From contig CAZHPZ010000044.1 in the NCBI GenBank assembly GCA_964534905.1, positions 1-8,997 of the forward strand: a DNA stretch of 8,997 nucleotides, given 5' to 3'. Position 1 is the stretch's first letter; each line of letters opens with the position of its first letter. Of the stretch, positions 1 to 5,975 are shown piece by piece. A program made the position numbers and the translations under genes. This DNA is from RGIG4608 sp964534905. GTDB taxonomy: Bacteria > Bacillota > Clostridia > Oscillospirales > CAG-272. The notes under the pieces are model-generated. The model was given only the letters and a program-made list of their open reading frames with translations. It ran no database searches and had not been told where the DNA came from.

Positions 1-979
1 CCGCTCCAATAACAAGACATGCAGCTAGGCAAAATGCCAAATGCCCACTTGGATCTGCATAATTTACTGGATCGTTATTGCAGTAGATGTAAAGGTTGAG
101 CCCGTTGGGTGTCTCAGGGTCAAGATATTCGGTGCTGTCGGGAGAGATAAATCTATGCCACTCGGGATTGTAATATCTTGCGTTGAGATAGTAGAGCTTT
201 GTATCGATATCGTAGTAGTAACTGCGATATCTAATCGGATTAAACTTATCCGCAAGCGAATCGGAGCAGTGAAGAACTGTGCAATTTCCGAACGCATCGT
301 AGGCGTATTTGACAACAGCCGAGCCGGTGGAATTATAGATCTCCGTGACGTCACCGTGTATGTTTTTGTTGAAATAGTATGTGCCGAAATCAACGTTTCC
401 GCGCTTTAAGGTGAATCCCAAGATATCCGACTGATCATACAGGTATACCGTTTCATATGTGACGCTTGCACTTTCGGTGTAATACTCTTCACGATCCTCT
501 CGTATCAGTCTGCCCGAATTATCGTATGTATACGTTATTTCATATCCGATCAAGAAGTTACCCGAATAATCGGGACCGGGATCGTAATCATAGATCTTAG
601 ATATTCTCTGACCGTATGCGTTGTATTTGAACTCATACGTTTCCTTTGAATTGTAGGAGTTATCATCGACATCCTCGTACATCTTGACAAGCTTGCCCCT
701 GTCCCATACGAGAATCATATCTCCGTATCTTGTGGGATAACCGTTAGAGTTGTAAGATATATCTTTGTAGCCGTATCTTGTCAGCCTGTCGGGATTTGAC
801 GCGTCACCGTATACAAGAGCCTTTGACGAATAACCGCCGCTCACTGTTCCCGTTGTATAAGAATATTCTTTTACACTTGTTATGTTTCCGATTTCATTAT
901 ACTCGTAAACATAGGTTTTGTCAAGATATTTGTTGTTCTCACGCACGAGCCTGCCATATTTGTCATAGTCACGAAACCA
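1..979 (-). CDS. RHS/YD-repeat protein, C-terminal half; 5' end broken, 3' end off the window
   Basis: The minus strand reads without a stop for 326 codons from 979 to the left edge. The translation is a typical clostridial RHS (rearrangement hotspot) protein: YD-type repeats (YDKYGRLVREN, TYTYDNSGRLIRED, VVKYAYDAFGNCTV), then the RHS-associated core with YYYDIDTKLYYLNARYYNP, WHRFISPDS and NNDPVNYADPSGH (the last near 41-64). In this family the repeats build a hollow shell around a C-terminal toxin or adhesive domain. That variable tip begins right after DPSGH (hydrophobic LAFCLAACLVIGA) and is cut off by the window edge. The 5' end is abnormal: the frame is closed by TAA at 982-980, directly upstream of Trp-Phe-Arg-Asp-Tyr, in the middle of a repeat. 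There is no ATG with a ribosome binding site; the first in-frame ATG lies inside the repeats, and a GTG at 946 has only a weak CAGG ahead. It is therefore probably a displaced or truncated RHS remnant, or a frameshifted gene. Family assignment is secure; whether it is expressed is doubtful. Confidence 0.85.
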
Positions 980-1057
980 TTATATATCACAAACATTTGC
1001 TTTTTAAGATCTTTAGGAGACTTTTTTGAAATTTCGAAAAATATTTTTCCAAACGGC

Positions 1058-1086
1058 TTGACAGGGAAGACGCAGAGTATTAGAAT
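1058..1086 (+). promoter_or_regulatory. sigma-A promoter of the EamA gene
   Basis: A perfect -35 TTGACA (1058-1063) is followed by a 17-bp spacer and a -10 TAGAAT (1081-1086), one mismatch from consensus. Transcription should start near 1093, about 12 nt before the strong ribosome binding site GGAGGTGAG (1105-1113) of the gene starting at 1117. No other plus-strand gene lies near, so the EamA gene has its own promoter. Confidence 0.75.
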
Positions 1087-1116
1087 ATACTTGACATTGA
1101 AATCGGAGGTGAGCTT

Positions 1117-1530
1117 ATGTGGCTCGTGTTGGCTCTTTTATCGGCACTGTTTGCCGCACTGACGTCCATACTTGCAAAGGTCGGTATAGACGGAGTAAAT
1201 TCTAATCTTGCAACCGCGATAAGAACGGCGGTCGTGCTCGTAATGTCGTGGGGAATGGTCTTTATGACCAATACTCAAGGCGGAATTACGGATATAAGCA
1301 AGAAAAGTTGGATCTTTTTGATTCTTTCGGGACTTGCGACGGGTGCGTCATGGCTTTGCTATTACAAGGCATTGCAGATAGGTGAGGCTTCGAAGGTAGT
1401 TCCAATAGATAAGCTGAGTGTTGTTATAACTCTTGTGCTCGCTTTTGTATTCCTGCACGAGGAATTTACACCCAAGTCATTTATCGGCTGTGCTTTGATA
1501 GGATTAGGAACGCTTTTAATGGTAATATAA
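1117..1530 (+). CDS. Half-size EamA/DMT-family transporter
   Basis: This 137-residue membrane protein belongs to the EamA (drug/metabolite transporter, DMT) superfamily. It has about five hydrophobic helices, roughly residues 2-22, 33-53, 66-88, 94-113 and 118-136. Family-typical stretches are the opening SALFAALTSILAKVGI, the middle SWLCYYKALQIGEASKVVPID (roughly residues 79-99; a small-residue/aromatic helix followed by the conserved V-P loop) and the close FLHEEFTPKSFIGCALIGLG. Classical DMT exporters carry two EamA units in about 300 residues; this has one, as in the known single-domain DMT group, so it presumably works as a dimer in the cytoplasmic membrane. The substrate cannot be read from sequence. 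ATG at 1117 is chosen because GGAGGTGAG ends 3 nt upstream and the frame opens directly on the first helix. It is monocistronic, flanked by its own promoter (1058-1086) and terminator (1532-1567). Confidence 0.9.
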   Translation: MWLVLALLSALFAALTSILAKVGIDGVNSNLATAIRTAVVLVMSWGMVFMTNTQGGITDISKKSWIFLILSGLATGASWLCYYKALQIGEASKVVPIDKLSVVITLVLAFVFLHEEFTPKSFIGCALIGLGTLLMVI

Positions 1531-1531
1531 G

Positions 1532-1567
1532 AATAACGTGAGATTTTTTGCAAAATCTCACGTTATT
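1532..1567 (+). terminator. Rho-independent-type terminator after the EamA gene
   Basis: A perfect 16-bp stem (arms 1532-1547 and 1552-1567, loop TTGC) starts two bases after the stop codon. The downstream tract is only moderately T-rich (TGTCTTATTT), so termination may rely mainly on stem stability. It separates the EamA unit from ychF. Confidence 0.8.
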
Positions 1568-1580
1568 TGTCTTATTTCAC

Positions 1581-1609
1581 TTGAAATAAAGTGATTTATG
1601 TGGTAAAAT
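1581..1609 (+). promoter_or_regulatory. sigma-A promoter of ychF
   Basis: -35 TTGAAA (1581-1586), a 17-bp spacer and -10 TAAAAT (1604-1609), each one base off consensus. Transcription would begin near 1616 and leave a leader of about 40 nt before the ATG at 1657. The ribosome binding site AAGGAG is at 1639-1644, a rather long 12 nt before the start. A short inverted repeat, TCACTT/AAGTGA (1577-1582 and 1589-1594), overlaps the -35. Confidence 0.65.
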
Positions 1610-1656
1610 AAGACGTTATATAAAATTGTATTTTAATTAAGGAGATAGATTTAGTT

Positions 1657-2751
1657 ATGAAGCTTGGAATCGTTGGACTTCCTAATGTAGGAAAGAGCAC
1701 GCTTTTTAATGCGCTTACCAATGCGGGAGCGGAGTCGGCAAACTATCCGTTCTGCACGATTGAGCCCAATGTAGGCGTTGTTGCGGTGCCCGATAAGCGT
1801 TTGGATGTTCTTGCACAGATGTATAATCCCGAAAAATTTACTCCCGCCGTTATTGAGTTTGTTGATATTGCGGGACTTGTTAAGGGTGCCTCAAAGGGTG
1901 AGGGACTCGGAAATAAATTCCTTGATAATATACGTCAGGTGGACGCTATTGTTCACGTTGTTCGCTGCTTTGAGGATGAGAACATAATTCACGTAGACGG
2001 AAATATAAATCCCATTCGTGACCTTGAAACAATCAATCTTGAGCTTATATTCTCCGATATGGAGATACTTGAACGCAGAATAGACCGCACAAAAAAGGCT
2101 ATGAAGGGTGATAAAACGCTCGGTGCGACTGTGGAGCTTCTTGAACGTATATATGCTGCTCTTGAGGAGGGTAAATGTGCGAGAAGCCTTGATCTTGACG
2201 AGGAGGAGCGTGAACTTCTCGGAGATACTCAGCTTCTCACGATGAAGCCCGTAATATATGTGGCGAACGTGAGTGAGGAGGAGGCTGATCACGAGCCTCT
2301 TGAAAATCCTCTCTATGCGGAGCTTAAGGAGTTTGCACAGAGAGAGCATTCCGAGATAATAGCTATTTGCGCACAGATAGAGGCGGAGATAAGCGAGCTT
2401 GATCCCGACGAAAAGAAAATGTTCCTTGAGGATATGGGAATTGAGGAGAGCGGACTTGACAGACTTATAAAAGCAAGCTATTCCTTGCTCGGACTCATAA
2501 GCTATCTTACCGCAGGTCCCAAGGAGGTTCGCGCGTGGACGATAACCAAGGGAATGAAAGCGCCTCAGGCGGCCGGAAAGATACACAGTGATTTTGAACG
2601 CGGCTTTATCAGAGCCGAGGTCGTTGATTTCGACGTTCTCGTGAAGCTCGGTTCCATGAACGCTGTAAAGGATGCGGGACTTCTTCGCAGCGAGGGAAAG
2701 GATTACGTCGTTAAGGACGGCGATATCGTTCTCTTCAGATTTAACGTATAA
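1657..2751 (+). CDS. ychF: YchF/Ola1-family redox-regulated P-loop ATPase
   Basis: The 364-residue product matches the usual YchF length and architecture end to end. The N-terminal G domain carries the Walker A P-loop GLPNVGKST (residues 7-15), with Leu8 at the position that defines the HAS class lacking a catalytic Gln. Switch II is DIAGLVKGASKGEG (70-83). In place of the GTPase NKxD motif it has NVSE (204-207), the change that gives this family its ATP preference. A helical hairpin follows the first half of the G domain (about 125-195), and the last ~85 residues form the TGS domain (WTITKGMKAPQAAGKIHSDF to VVKDGDIVLFRF). YchF is a cytosolic protein that binds ribosomes and has been linked to translation and oxidative-stress responses; its exact job is unsettled. 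The gene is monocistronic, between its promoter at 1581-1609 and the hairpin at 2758-2783. Confidence 0.97.
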   Translation: MKLGIVGLPNVGKSTLFNALTNAGAESANYPFCTIEPNVGVVAVPDKRLDVLAQMYNPEKFTPAVIEFVDIAGLVKGASKGEGLGNKFLDNIRQVDAIVHVVRCFEDENIIHVDGNINPIRDLETINLELIFSDMEILERRIDRTKKAMKGDKTLGATVELLERIYAALEEGKCARSLDLDEEERELLGDTQLLTMKPVIYVANVSEEEADHEPLENPLYAELKEFAQREHSEIIAICAQIEAEISELDPDEKKMFLEDMGIEESGLDRLIKASYSLLGLISYLTAGPKEVRAWTITKGMKAPQAAGKIHSDFERGFIRAEVVDFDVLVKLGSMNAVKDAGLLRSEGKDYVVKDGDIVLFRFNV

Positions 2752-2757
2752 TAAAAA

Positions 2758-2783
2758 GCCTGTTGGCTTTATAGCCAACAGGC
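2758..2783. terminator. Shared terminator hairpin between ychF and the convergent DUF975 gene
   Basis: An 11-bp perfect stem (GCCTGTTGGCT at 2758-2768, AGCCAACAGGC at 2773-2783) has a 4-nt loop. Read on the minus strand it is followed by TTTTT (complement of 2753-2757), a textbook terminator for the gene at 2806-3513. On the plus strand the bases after the stem are AAAAATTT, so the U-tract for ychF is poor although the hairpin sits 6 bp after its stop. Confidence 0.85.
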
Positions 2784-2805
2784 AAAAATTTGAGAATTAA
2801 CGGTT

Positions 2806-3513
2806 TTATGCGAATCTCTTTTCCGCTTTTACCTGATCGTAGAAGATAGCGATCGATGTGTTGATATACGGAGCTACCCAAAGGGAGCCGAGGCCGCAGA
2901 ATGCGAATGCGCCGAGAAGCGTCCAGCCTACAAAGCTTATTTGGAGTTTGAAGAGCTTCCAACGGTTTCCGTCCATAAGTCTTTCGCTTTCGTCAAAGCA
3001 CTCCTTCCAGTTATAATCGGGATGATCCTTTTTAACATGGAATGCAAGGGCGTAAGAATAGCGTACGTATATTCCGGGGAATACGAAGAACAGAGACCAA
3101 AGCGTTATATGTAAGGTGTACATAAAGCCTATCATAAAGTTGTCGGCTATGTTTTTGAAGCCGCAGAAGAATTTTTTGATTTTTATCGTTCCGTCGCCGC
3201 GAACGAGATCAAGGAAGACCGTGCAGAGACCGATGGAAAGAGGACCGATGAATATGTTGAGCAACAATACCTCGATTATTTCAAGAACTATACTTATTAC
3301 GATATTAAGAATAGGTGATATGTTTCCGAGATACTTAAGTAAAAACGGAAGAAGAAACGTATTCGAAAGAATATAGAGTAAGCCTCCCGTGCACGCAACA
3401 ATGATCACTTCGACAAAGTATATAAGCACCGACTTGAGCCAGTCTTTGCCGAAAACGTTATCGTCGAGCAGGCGACGTGCCTTAGCACGTATTTGACTGT
3501 TAGTAAGATTCAT
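2806..3513 (-). CDS. DUF975-family integral membrane protein (long paralogue)
   Basis: A 235-residue polytopic membrane protein of DUF975, a family of unknown function frequent in Firmicutes. Visible family marks are the N-terminal amphipathic block NSQIRAKARRLL (5-16), the GPLSIG turn (90-95), a helix ending in FPGIYVRYSYALAFHVKKDH (145-164) and the C-terminal block ESERLMDGNRWKLFKL (175-190) with the following FVGW helix, ending with PYINTSIAIFYDQVK. Helices lie roughly at 28-50, 66-89, 126-147 and 192-214, with charged loops between. It resembles the neighbour at 3650-4258 throughout but carries about 34 extra residues, including a hydrophobic stretch, between the first helix and the GPLS turn. 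ATG at 3513 is preferred over the TTG three bases upstream because GGAGG (3525-3521) lies 7 nt from the ATG. It has its own promoter and terminator. I do not assign a function. Confidence 0.88.
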   Translation of the reverse strand: MNLTNSQIRAKARRLLDDNVFGKDWLKSVLIYFVEVIIVACTGGLLYILSNTFLLPFLLKYLGNISPILNIVISIVLEIIEVLLLNIFIGPLSIGLCTVFLDLVRGDGTIKIKKFFCGFKNIADNFMIGFMYTLHITLWSLFFVFPGIYVRYSYALAFHVKKDHPDYNWKECFDESERLMDGNRWKLFKLQISFVGWTLLGAFAFCGLGSLWVAPYINTSIAIFYDQVKAEKRFA

Positions 3514-3546
3514 CAATTAGCCTCCAAAAGATAATTATATATACAT

Positions 3547-3575
3547 ATTGTAATACTTTTTTAACGGATTGTCAA
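3547..3575 (-). promoter_or_regulatory. sigma-A promoter of the long DUF975 gene
   Basis: On the minus strand, a perfect -35 TTGACA (3575-3570), a 17-bp spacer and a -10 TACAAT (3552-3547). Transcription should start around 3540, followed by the ribosome binding site GGAGG at 3525-3521. A GTCAA/TTGAC inverted repeat (3571-3575 and 3583-3587) overlaps the -35. Confidence 0.8.
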
Positions 3576-3604
3576 GGCTTATTTGACTATTTTCCCAAAT
3601 AATA

Positions 3605-3641
3605 AATGTCAGCCCGAAGATTTTCATCTTGAGCCGACATT
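3605..3641 (-). terminator. Terminator of the short DUF975 gene
   Basis: A stem with arms 3605-3621 and 3626-3641 around a GAAA loop (minus strand). It contains two G-T wobbles and one bulged base. On the minus strand it is followed by TATTATTT, a modest T-rich tail. It lies 9 bp after the stop codon at 3650 and upstream of the next gene's promoter, so the two DUF975 genes are separate transcription units. Confidence 0.7.
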
Positions 3642-3649
3642 ATTTGATA

Positions 3650-4258
3650 TTACATACCGTAGTACATATTTTCTCTCTTGACTTCCTCGTAGAATACCGC
3701 ACTTGCGCTTTGCATATAAGCGTTTACCCAAAGGGTGCCGATTCCGCAAGTGAGAACAGATAGGAATATCCAACCGATAAAGCTGAAGTTAAGGCAGAAA
3801 AATCTCCATTTGTTGCCCTTCATCAGTTTTTCGCTTTCGTTAAGACATTCACGCCAGCCGTATTCGGGATGATCTGCCTTTACAAAGTAAACCATAGAGT
3901 AGGCATAGCTTTTTATGATACCGGGAATGATGAAAAGAAGCGACCAAAGCAAAACGAGCAGATTATGCATGATGCCGAGAACGAGATTTTGTCCGAAGTT
4001 GTTAAATCCGCTGAATGCGGAGCCGAGCTCCATATCGCTCTCGTGTCTTACGAGCTTTAAAAACGCGAAGCTCAAGCCGACAGAAAGGGGACCTACAATA
4101 AGGTATGTGCCTATTCCGCATGATGCTGAGCTGGCAAATCCCGAAATCAAAGCTACGACGAGAACAGCAACGATGGACATAAGCCAATTACGTTCGAAAA
4201 TATTGGAACCGAGCGCTTCGCGAGCCTTTGCGCGAATTTCTGAATTGGAAATCTTCAT
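3650..4258 (-). CDS. DUF975-family integral membrane protein (short paralogue)
   Basis: A 202-residue membrane protein, a diverged paralogue of the 2806-3513 product. Shared signatures in order: NSEIRAKAREAL (5-16), NWLMSIV leading into the first helix, GPLSVG (56-61), the helix ending IIPGIIKSYAYSMVYFVKADHP, then NESEKLMKGNKWRFFCL, the FIGW helix, and AYMQSASAVFYEEVKRE near the end. This is close to the canonical DUF975 form; the neighbour has the longer loop. The family is predicted to lie in the cytoplasmic membrane and its role is unknown. The frame extends upstream, but ATG at 4258 is the right start: GGAGGT (4271-4266) sits 7 nt before it and the conserved N-terminal block follows directly. 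Longer starts up to 4297 would lie inside the promoter. It is transcribed from the promoter at 4289-4317 and ends at the hairpin 3605-3641. Confidence 0.88.
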   Translation of the reverse strand: MKISNSEIRAKAREALGSNIFERNWLMSIVAVLVVALISGFASSASCGIGTYLIVGPLSVGLSFAFLKLVRHESDMELGSAFSGFNNFGQNLVLGIMHNLLVLLWSLLFIIPGIIKSYAYSMVYFVKADHPEYGWRECLNESEKLMKGNKWRFFCLNFSFIGWIFLSVLTCGIGTLWVNAYMQSASAVFYEEVKRENMYYGM

Positions 4259-4281
4259 AAGTAATACCTCCGTATTGTTTA

Positions 4282-4290
4282 TGATATAAT
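4282..4290 (+). promoter_or_regulatory. Probable extended -10 promoter of trmB-truB
   Basis: TGATATAAT (4282-4290) is a perfect TATAAT with the TG of an extended -10 element. No good -35 is present 17 bp upstream, as is usual for extended -10 promoters. The predicted start near 4297 leaves a leader of about 60 nt before trmB. A weaker alternative is TTGTCA (4311-4316) with TTTAAT (4333-4338), but its start point would fall on the ribosome binding site. Confidence 0.5.
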
Positions 4291-4317
4291 GATACATTTT
4301 TTTAGCTTTTTTGTCAA
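4289..4317 (-). promoter_or_regulatory. sigma-A promoter of the short DUF975 gene
   Basis: Minus strand: a perfect -35 TTGACA (4317-4312), a 17-bp spacer and -10 TATCAT (4294-4289). A second TATCAT at 4286-4281 could be an alternative -10. Expected start of transcription is near 4282, followed by the ribosome binding site at 4271-4266. The -10 overlaps the proposed plus-strand promoter of trmB. Confidence 0.72.
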
Positions 4318-4357
4318 TAGAAAAAGCACGATTTTAATCAAAAGGACGGATTTTTAT

Positions 4358-5005
4358 ATGAGAATGAGAAAGAAAAAGCACGGAGCGGAGAGAATTGCCG
4401 CTTGTTCACACCTGCTTATAGTGCCGAATGAGGAGTTTTCATCAAACCCACAGAGTGTATTTGTCGAAGAAAGACCGCTTCATCTTGAGATTGGATGCGG
4501 AAAGGGAAATTTCGCCGTCGGTATGAGCGCCGCTCATAAAGATGTGAATTTTATCGCTATGGAAAAAATTGCGGACGTTGCCTGCCTTGCGCTTGAAAAG
4601 GCGGAGCGTGCTAAGGATTCGAGAAGTGATAACCTAAGATTTATAATCGGTGACGCAAAGAATTTAACGGAATATTTTCCCGAGCACAGCCTTGATTGCA
4701 TATATTTGAATTTCAGCGATCCGTGGCCGAAATCCGGTCACGCAAAGCGCCGTCTTACGTATAAGAGCTTTCTTGAAATATATAAGAAGCTTTTGCGTGA
4801 TGGCGGACGTCTTGAGCTTAAGACGGATAACGAAGGACTGTTTGACTTCAGTCTTGAAGAATTTGAAGCGTTCGGACTTAAGATCGAATGGGTAACACGC
4901 GATCTTCATGCCTCCGAAAAGAATTGTGAAAATGTTATGACAGAGTATGAAAAGAATTTTTCGGACAAGGGACAGCCGATATATTCTGCTCATGTGCGAT
5001 TTTAA
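4358..5005 (+). CDS. trmB: tRNA (guanine-N7-)-methyltransferase
   Basis: The 215-residue product is TrmB, which transfers a methyl group from S-adenosylmethionine to N7 of guanine-46 in the tRNA variable loop. Motifs: the basic N-terminus MRMRKKKH typical of the family; SAM-binding EIGCGKGNF (44-52); the acidic residue after strand 2 (Glu69); GDAKNL (98-103); the family signature NFSDPWPKSGHAKRRLT (118-134), which contains the Asp121 and Arg residues used for tRNA and catalysis; LKTDN (154-158); and TEYE (195-198) near the end. Nothing essential is missing. The frame is open upstream to 4289, but ATG at 4358 fits the family N-terminus and has AAAGGA (4341-4346) ahead at 11 nt. truB follows after 9 bp, so the two tRNA-modification genes are probably co-transcribed. 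Confidence 0.96.
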   Translation: MRMRKKKHGAERIAACSHLLIVPNEEFSSNPQSVFVEERPLHLEIGCGKGNFAVGMSAAHKDVNFIAMEKIADVACLALEKAERAKDSRSDNLRFIIGDAKNLTEYFPEHSLDCIYLNFSDPWPKSGHAKRRLTYKSFLEIYKKLLRDGGRLELKTDNEGLFDFSLEEFEAFGLKIEWVTRDLHASEKNCENVMTEYEKNFSDKGQPIYSAHVRF

Positions 5006-5014
5006 GGTGACGGT

Positions 5015-5932
5015 ATGAGTGAAAATCACAATGAACCGAGTGGAGTTCTTATAGTAAATAAGCCGAGCGGAATGACGTCGCATGACGTTGTGGGCAGGAT
5101 AAGAAGACTTTACGGCACGCGAAGAGTCGGTCATACGGGAACGCTTGATCCTCTTGCTACGGGTGTGCTCGTGGTGCTTGTCGGACGTGCGGCAAAGGCG
5201 GCGGAATACCTCGTCGCCGACAGAAAGACCTATATTGCAGGTCTTGCACTCGGATTTACGACCGATACCGAGGATATCACGGGTGAGGTGCTTACTGAAT
5301 GTAATTATATTCCCGATACGGGAGCGGTTATGAATGCCTGCGAATCATTTGTCGGTAAGATAAAGCAAATACCTCCTATGTACAGTGCGCTGAAGGTGGG
5401 CGGCAAAAAGCTTTATGAGCTTGCAAGAGAGGGAATCGAGATAGAGAGAGCGGCTCGCGATATCGAGATATTTTCTCTTGACACTACCCCAACGGATAAA
5501 AATAACGAATATTTGCTCCGTGTCGAATGCTCATCGGGAACGTATATCCGAACCCTTTGTGCGGATATCGGTGATAAGCTCGGCTGCGGCGGAGTTATGA
5601 GCTCGCTCCGCAGAACGGCTGCGGGAAGCTTTGACATATCACAGGCTCATACGCTTGAGGAGCTTGAAGCGCTTGATATAAACGCAAGATACGCTATGCT
5701 ATCTCCGATAGAGGATCTATTCGAGTCGTTGCCTAAAGTCTGCCTGCCGACCTTTTACGAGCGTCTTTGCCGAAGCGGATGTGAGATATATCAAAGCAAG
5801 ATAAAGACAAATCATGAGCTTGGAAAAAGAGTAAGGATTTGTTCCTCGGACGGCAAGTTTTTTGCTCTCGGTGAGGTTCGCGATTATGAAAGCGGCACAG
5901 CGATAAAGGCTATAAAAACATTTGAGTTATAA
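5015..5932 (+). CDS. truB: tRNA pseudouridine(55) synthase
   Basis: The 305-residue product is TruB, which isomerises uridine-55 in the T-loop of tRNAs to pseudouridine. Its landmarks are all present: GVLIVNKPSGMTSHDVV (10-26), the catalytic motif GHTGTLDPLATGVL with nucleophile Asp45 (39-52), the KTY motif (71-73) followed by LGFTTDTEDITGE, QIPPMYSALKVGGKKLYELAR, and the SSGTYIRTL loop with its active-site Arg. The remaining ~80 residues form the C-terminal TruB/PUA-like tail, which is the more variable part of the family. ATG at 5015 has a GGTGACGG ribosome binding site in the 9-bp gap after trmB, consistent with translation from a shared message. Transcription ends at the strong hairpin 5939-5967. 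Confidence 0.97.
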   Translation: MSENHNEPSGVLIVNKPSGMTSHDVVGRIRRLYGTRRVGHTGTLDPLATGVLVVLVGRAAKAAEYLVADRKTYIAGLALGFTTDTEDITGEVLTECNYIPDTGAVMNACESFVGKIKQIPPMYSALKVGGKKLYELAREGIEIERAARDIEIFSLDTTPTDKNNEYLLRVECSSGTYIRTLCADIGDKLGCGGVMSSLRRTAAGSFDISQAHTLEELEALDINARYAMLSPIEDLFESLPKVCLPTFYERLCRSGCEIYQSKIKTNHELGKRVRICSSDGKFFALGEVRDYESGTAIKAIKTFEL

Positions 5933-5938
5933 AAATCA

Positions 5939-5975
5939 CAGCGTGATACCCAAAGGGTATCACGCTGATTTTTTT
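5939..5975. terminator. Bidirectional terminator between truB and the spoVAF-like gene
   Basis: A perfect 13-bp GC-rich stem (CAGCGTGATACCC at 5939-5951, GGGTATCACGCTG at 5955-5967) has an AAA loop. It is followed on the plus strand by seven Ts (5969-5975). On the minus strand the complement of 5931-5935 supplies TTTTT. It therefore serves both convergent genes. The plus-strand T-run ends within the stop codon of the minus-strand gene. Confidence 0.92.

Noticed and set aside
64..409. Open frames on both strands overlapping the RHS core (122 and 109 codons)
   Set aside because: Both are out of frame with the clear RHS translation on the minus strand and show no recognisable domain.
960..1137. 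Minus-strand open stretch in another frame with coding-like text (GKIFFEISKKSPKDLKKQMF) just upstream of the RHS break
   Set aside because: It is about 60 codons long without a start, overlaps the EamA promoter and start, and I recognise no family. Kept only as a possible remnant; likely chance in AT-rich DNA.
1891..2778. A 295-codon open frame on the minus strand opposite ychF
   Set aside because: It is fully antisense to a clearly real, full-length ychF, has no family resemblance and no ribosome binding site. It arises from the codon bias of the sense gene.
4289..4357. Longer N-terminus for trmB starting at 4289, and for the short DUF975 gene starting at 4297
   Set aside because: Both extensions run through promoter elements, lack ribosome binding sites and precede the conserved N-terminal blocks of the two families.
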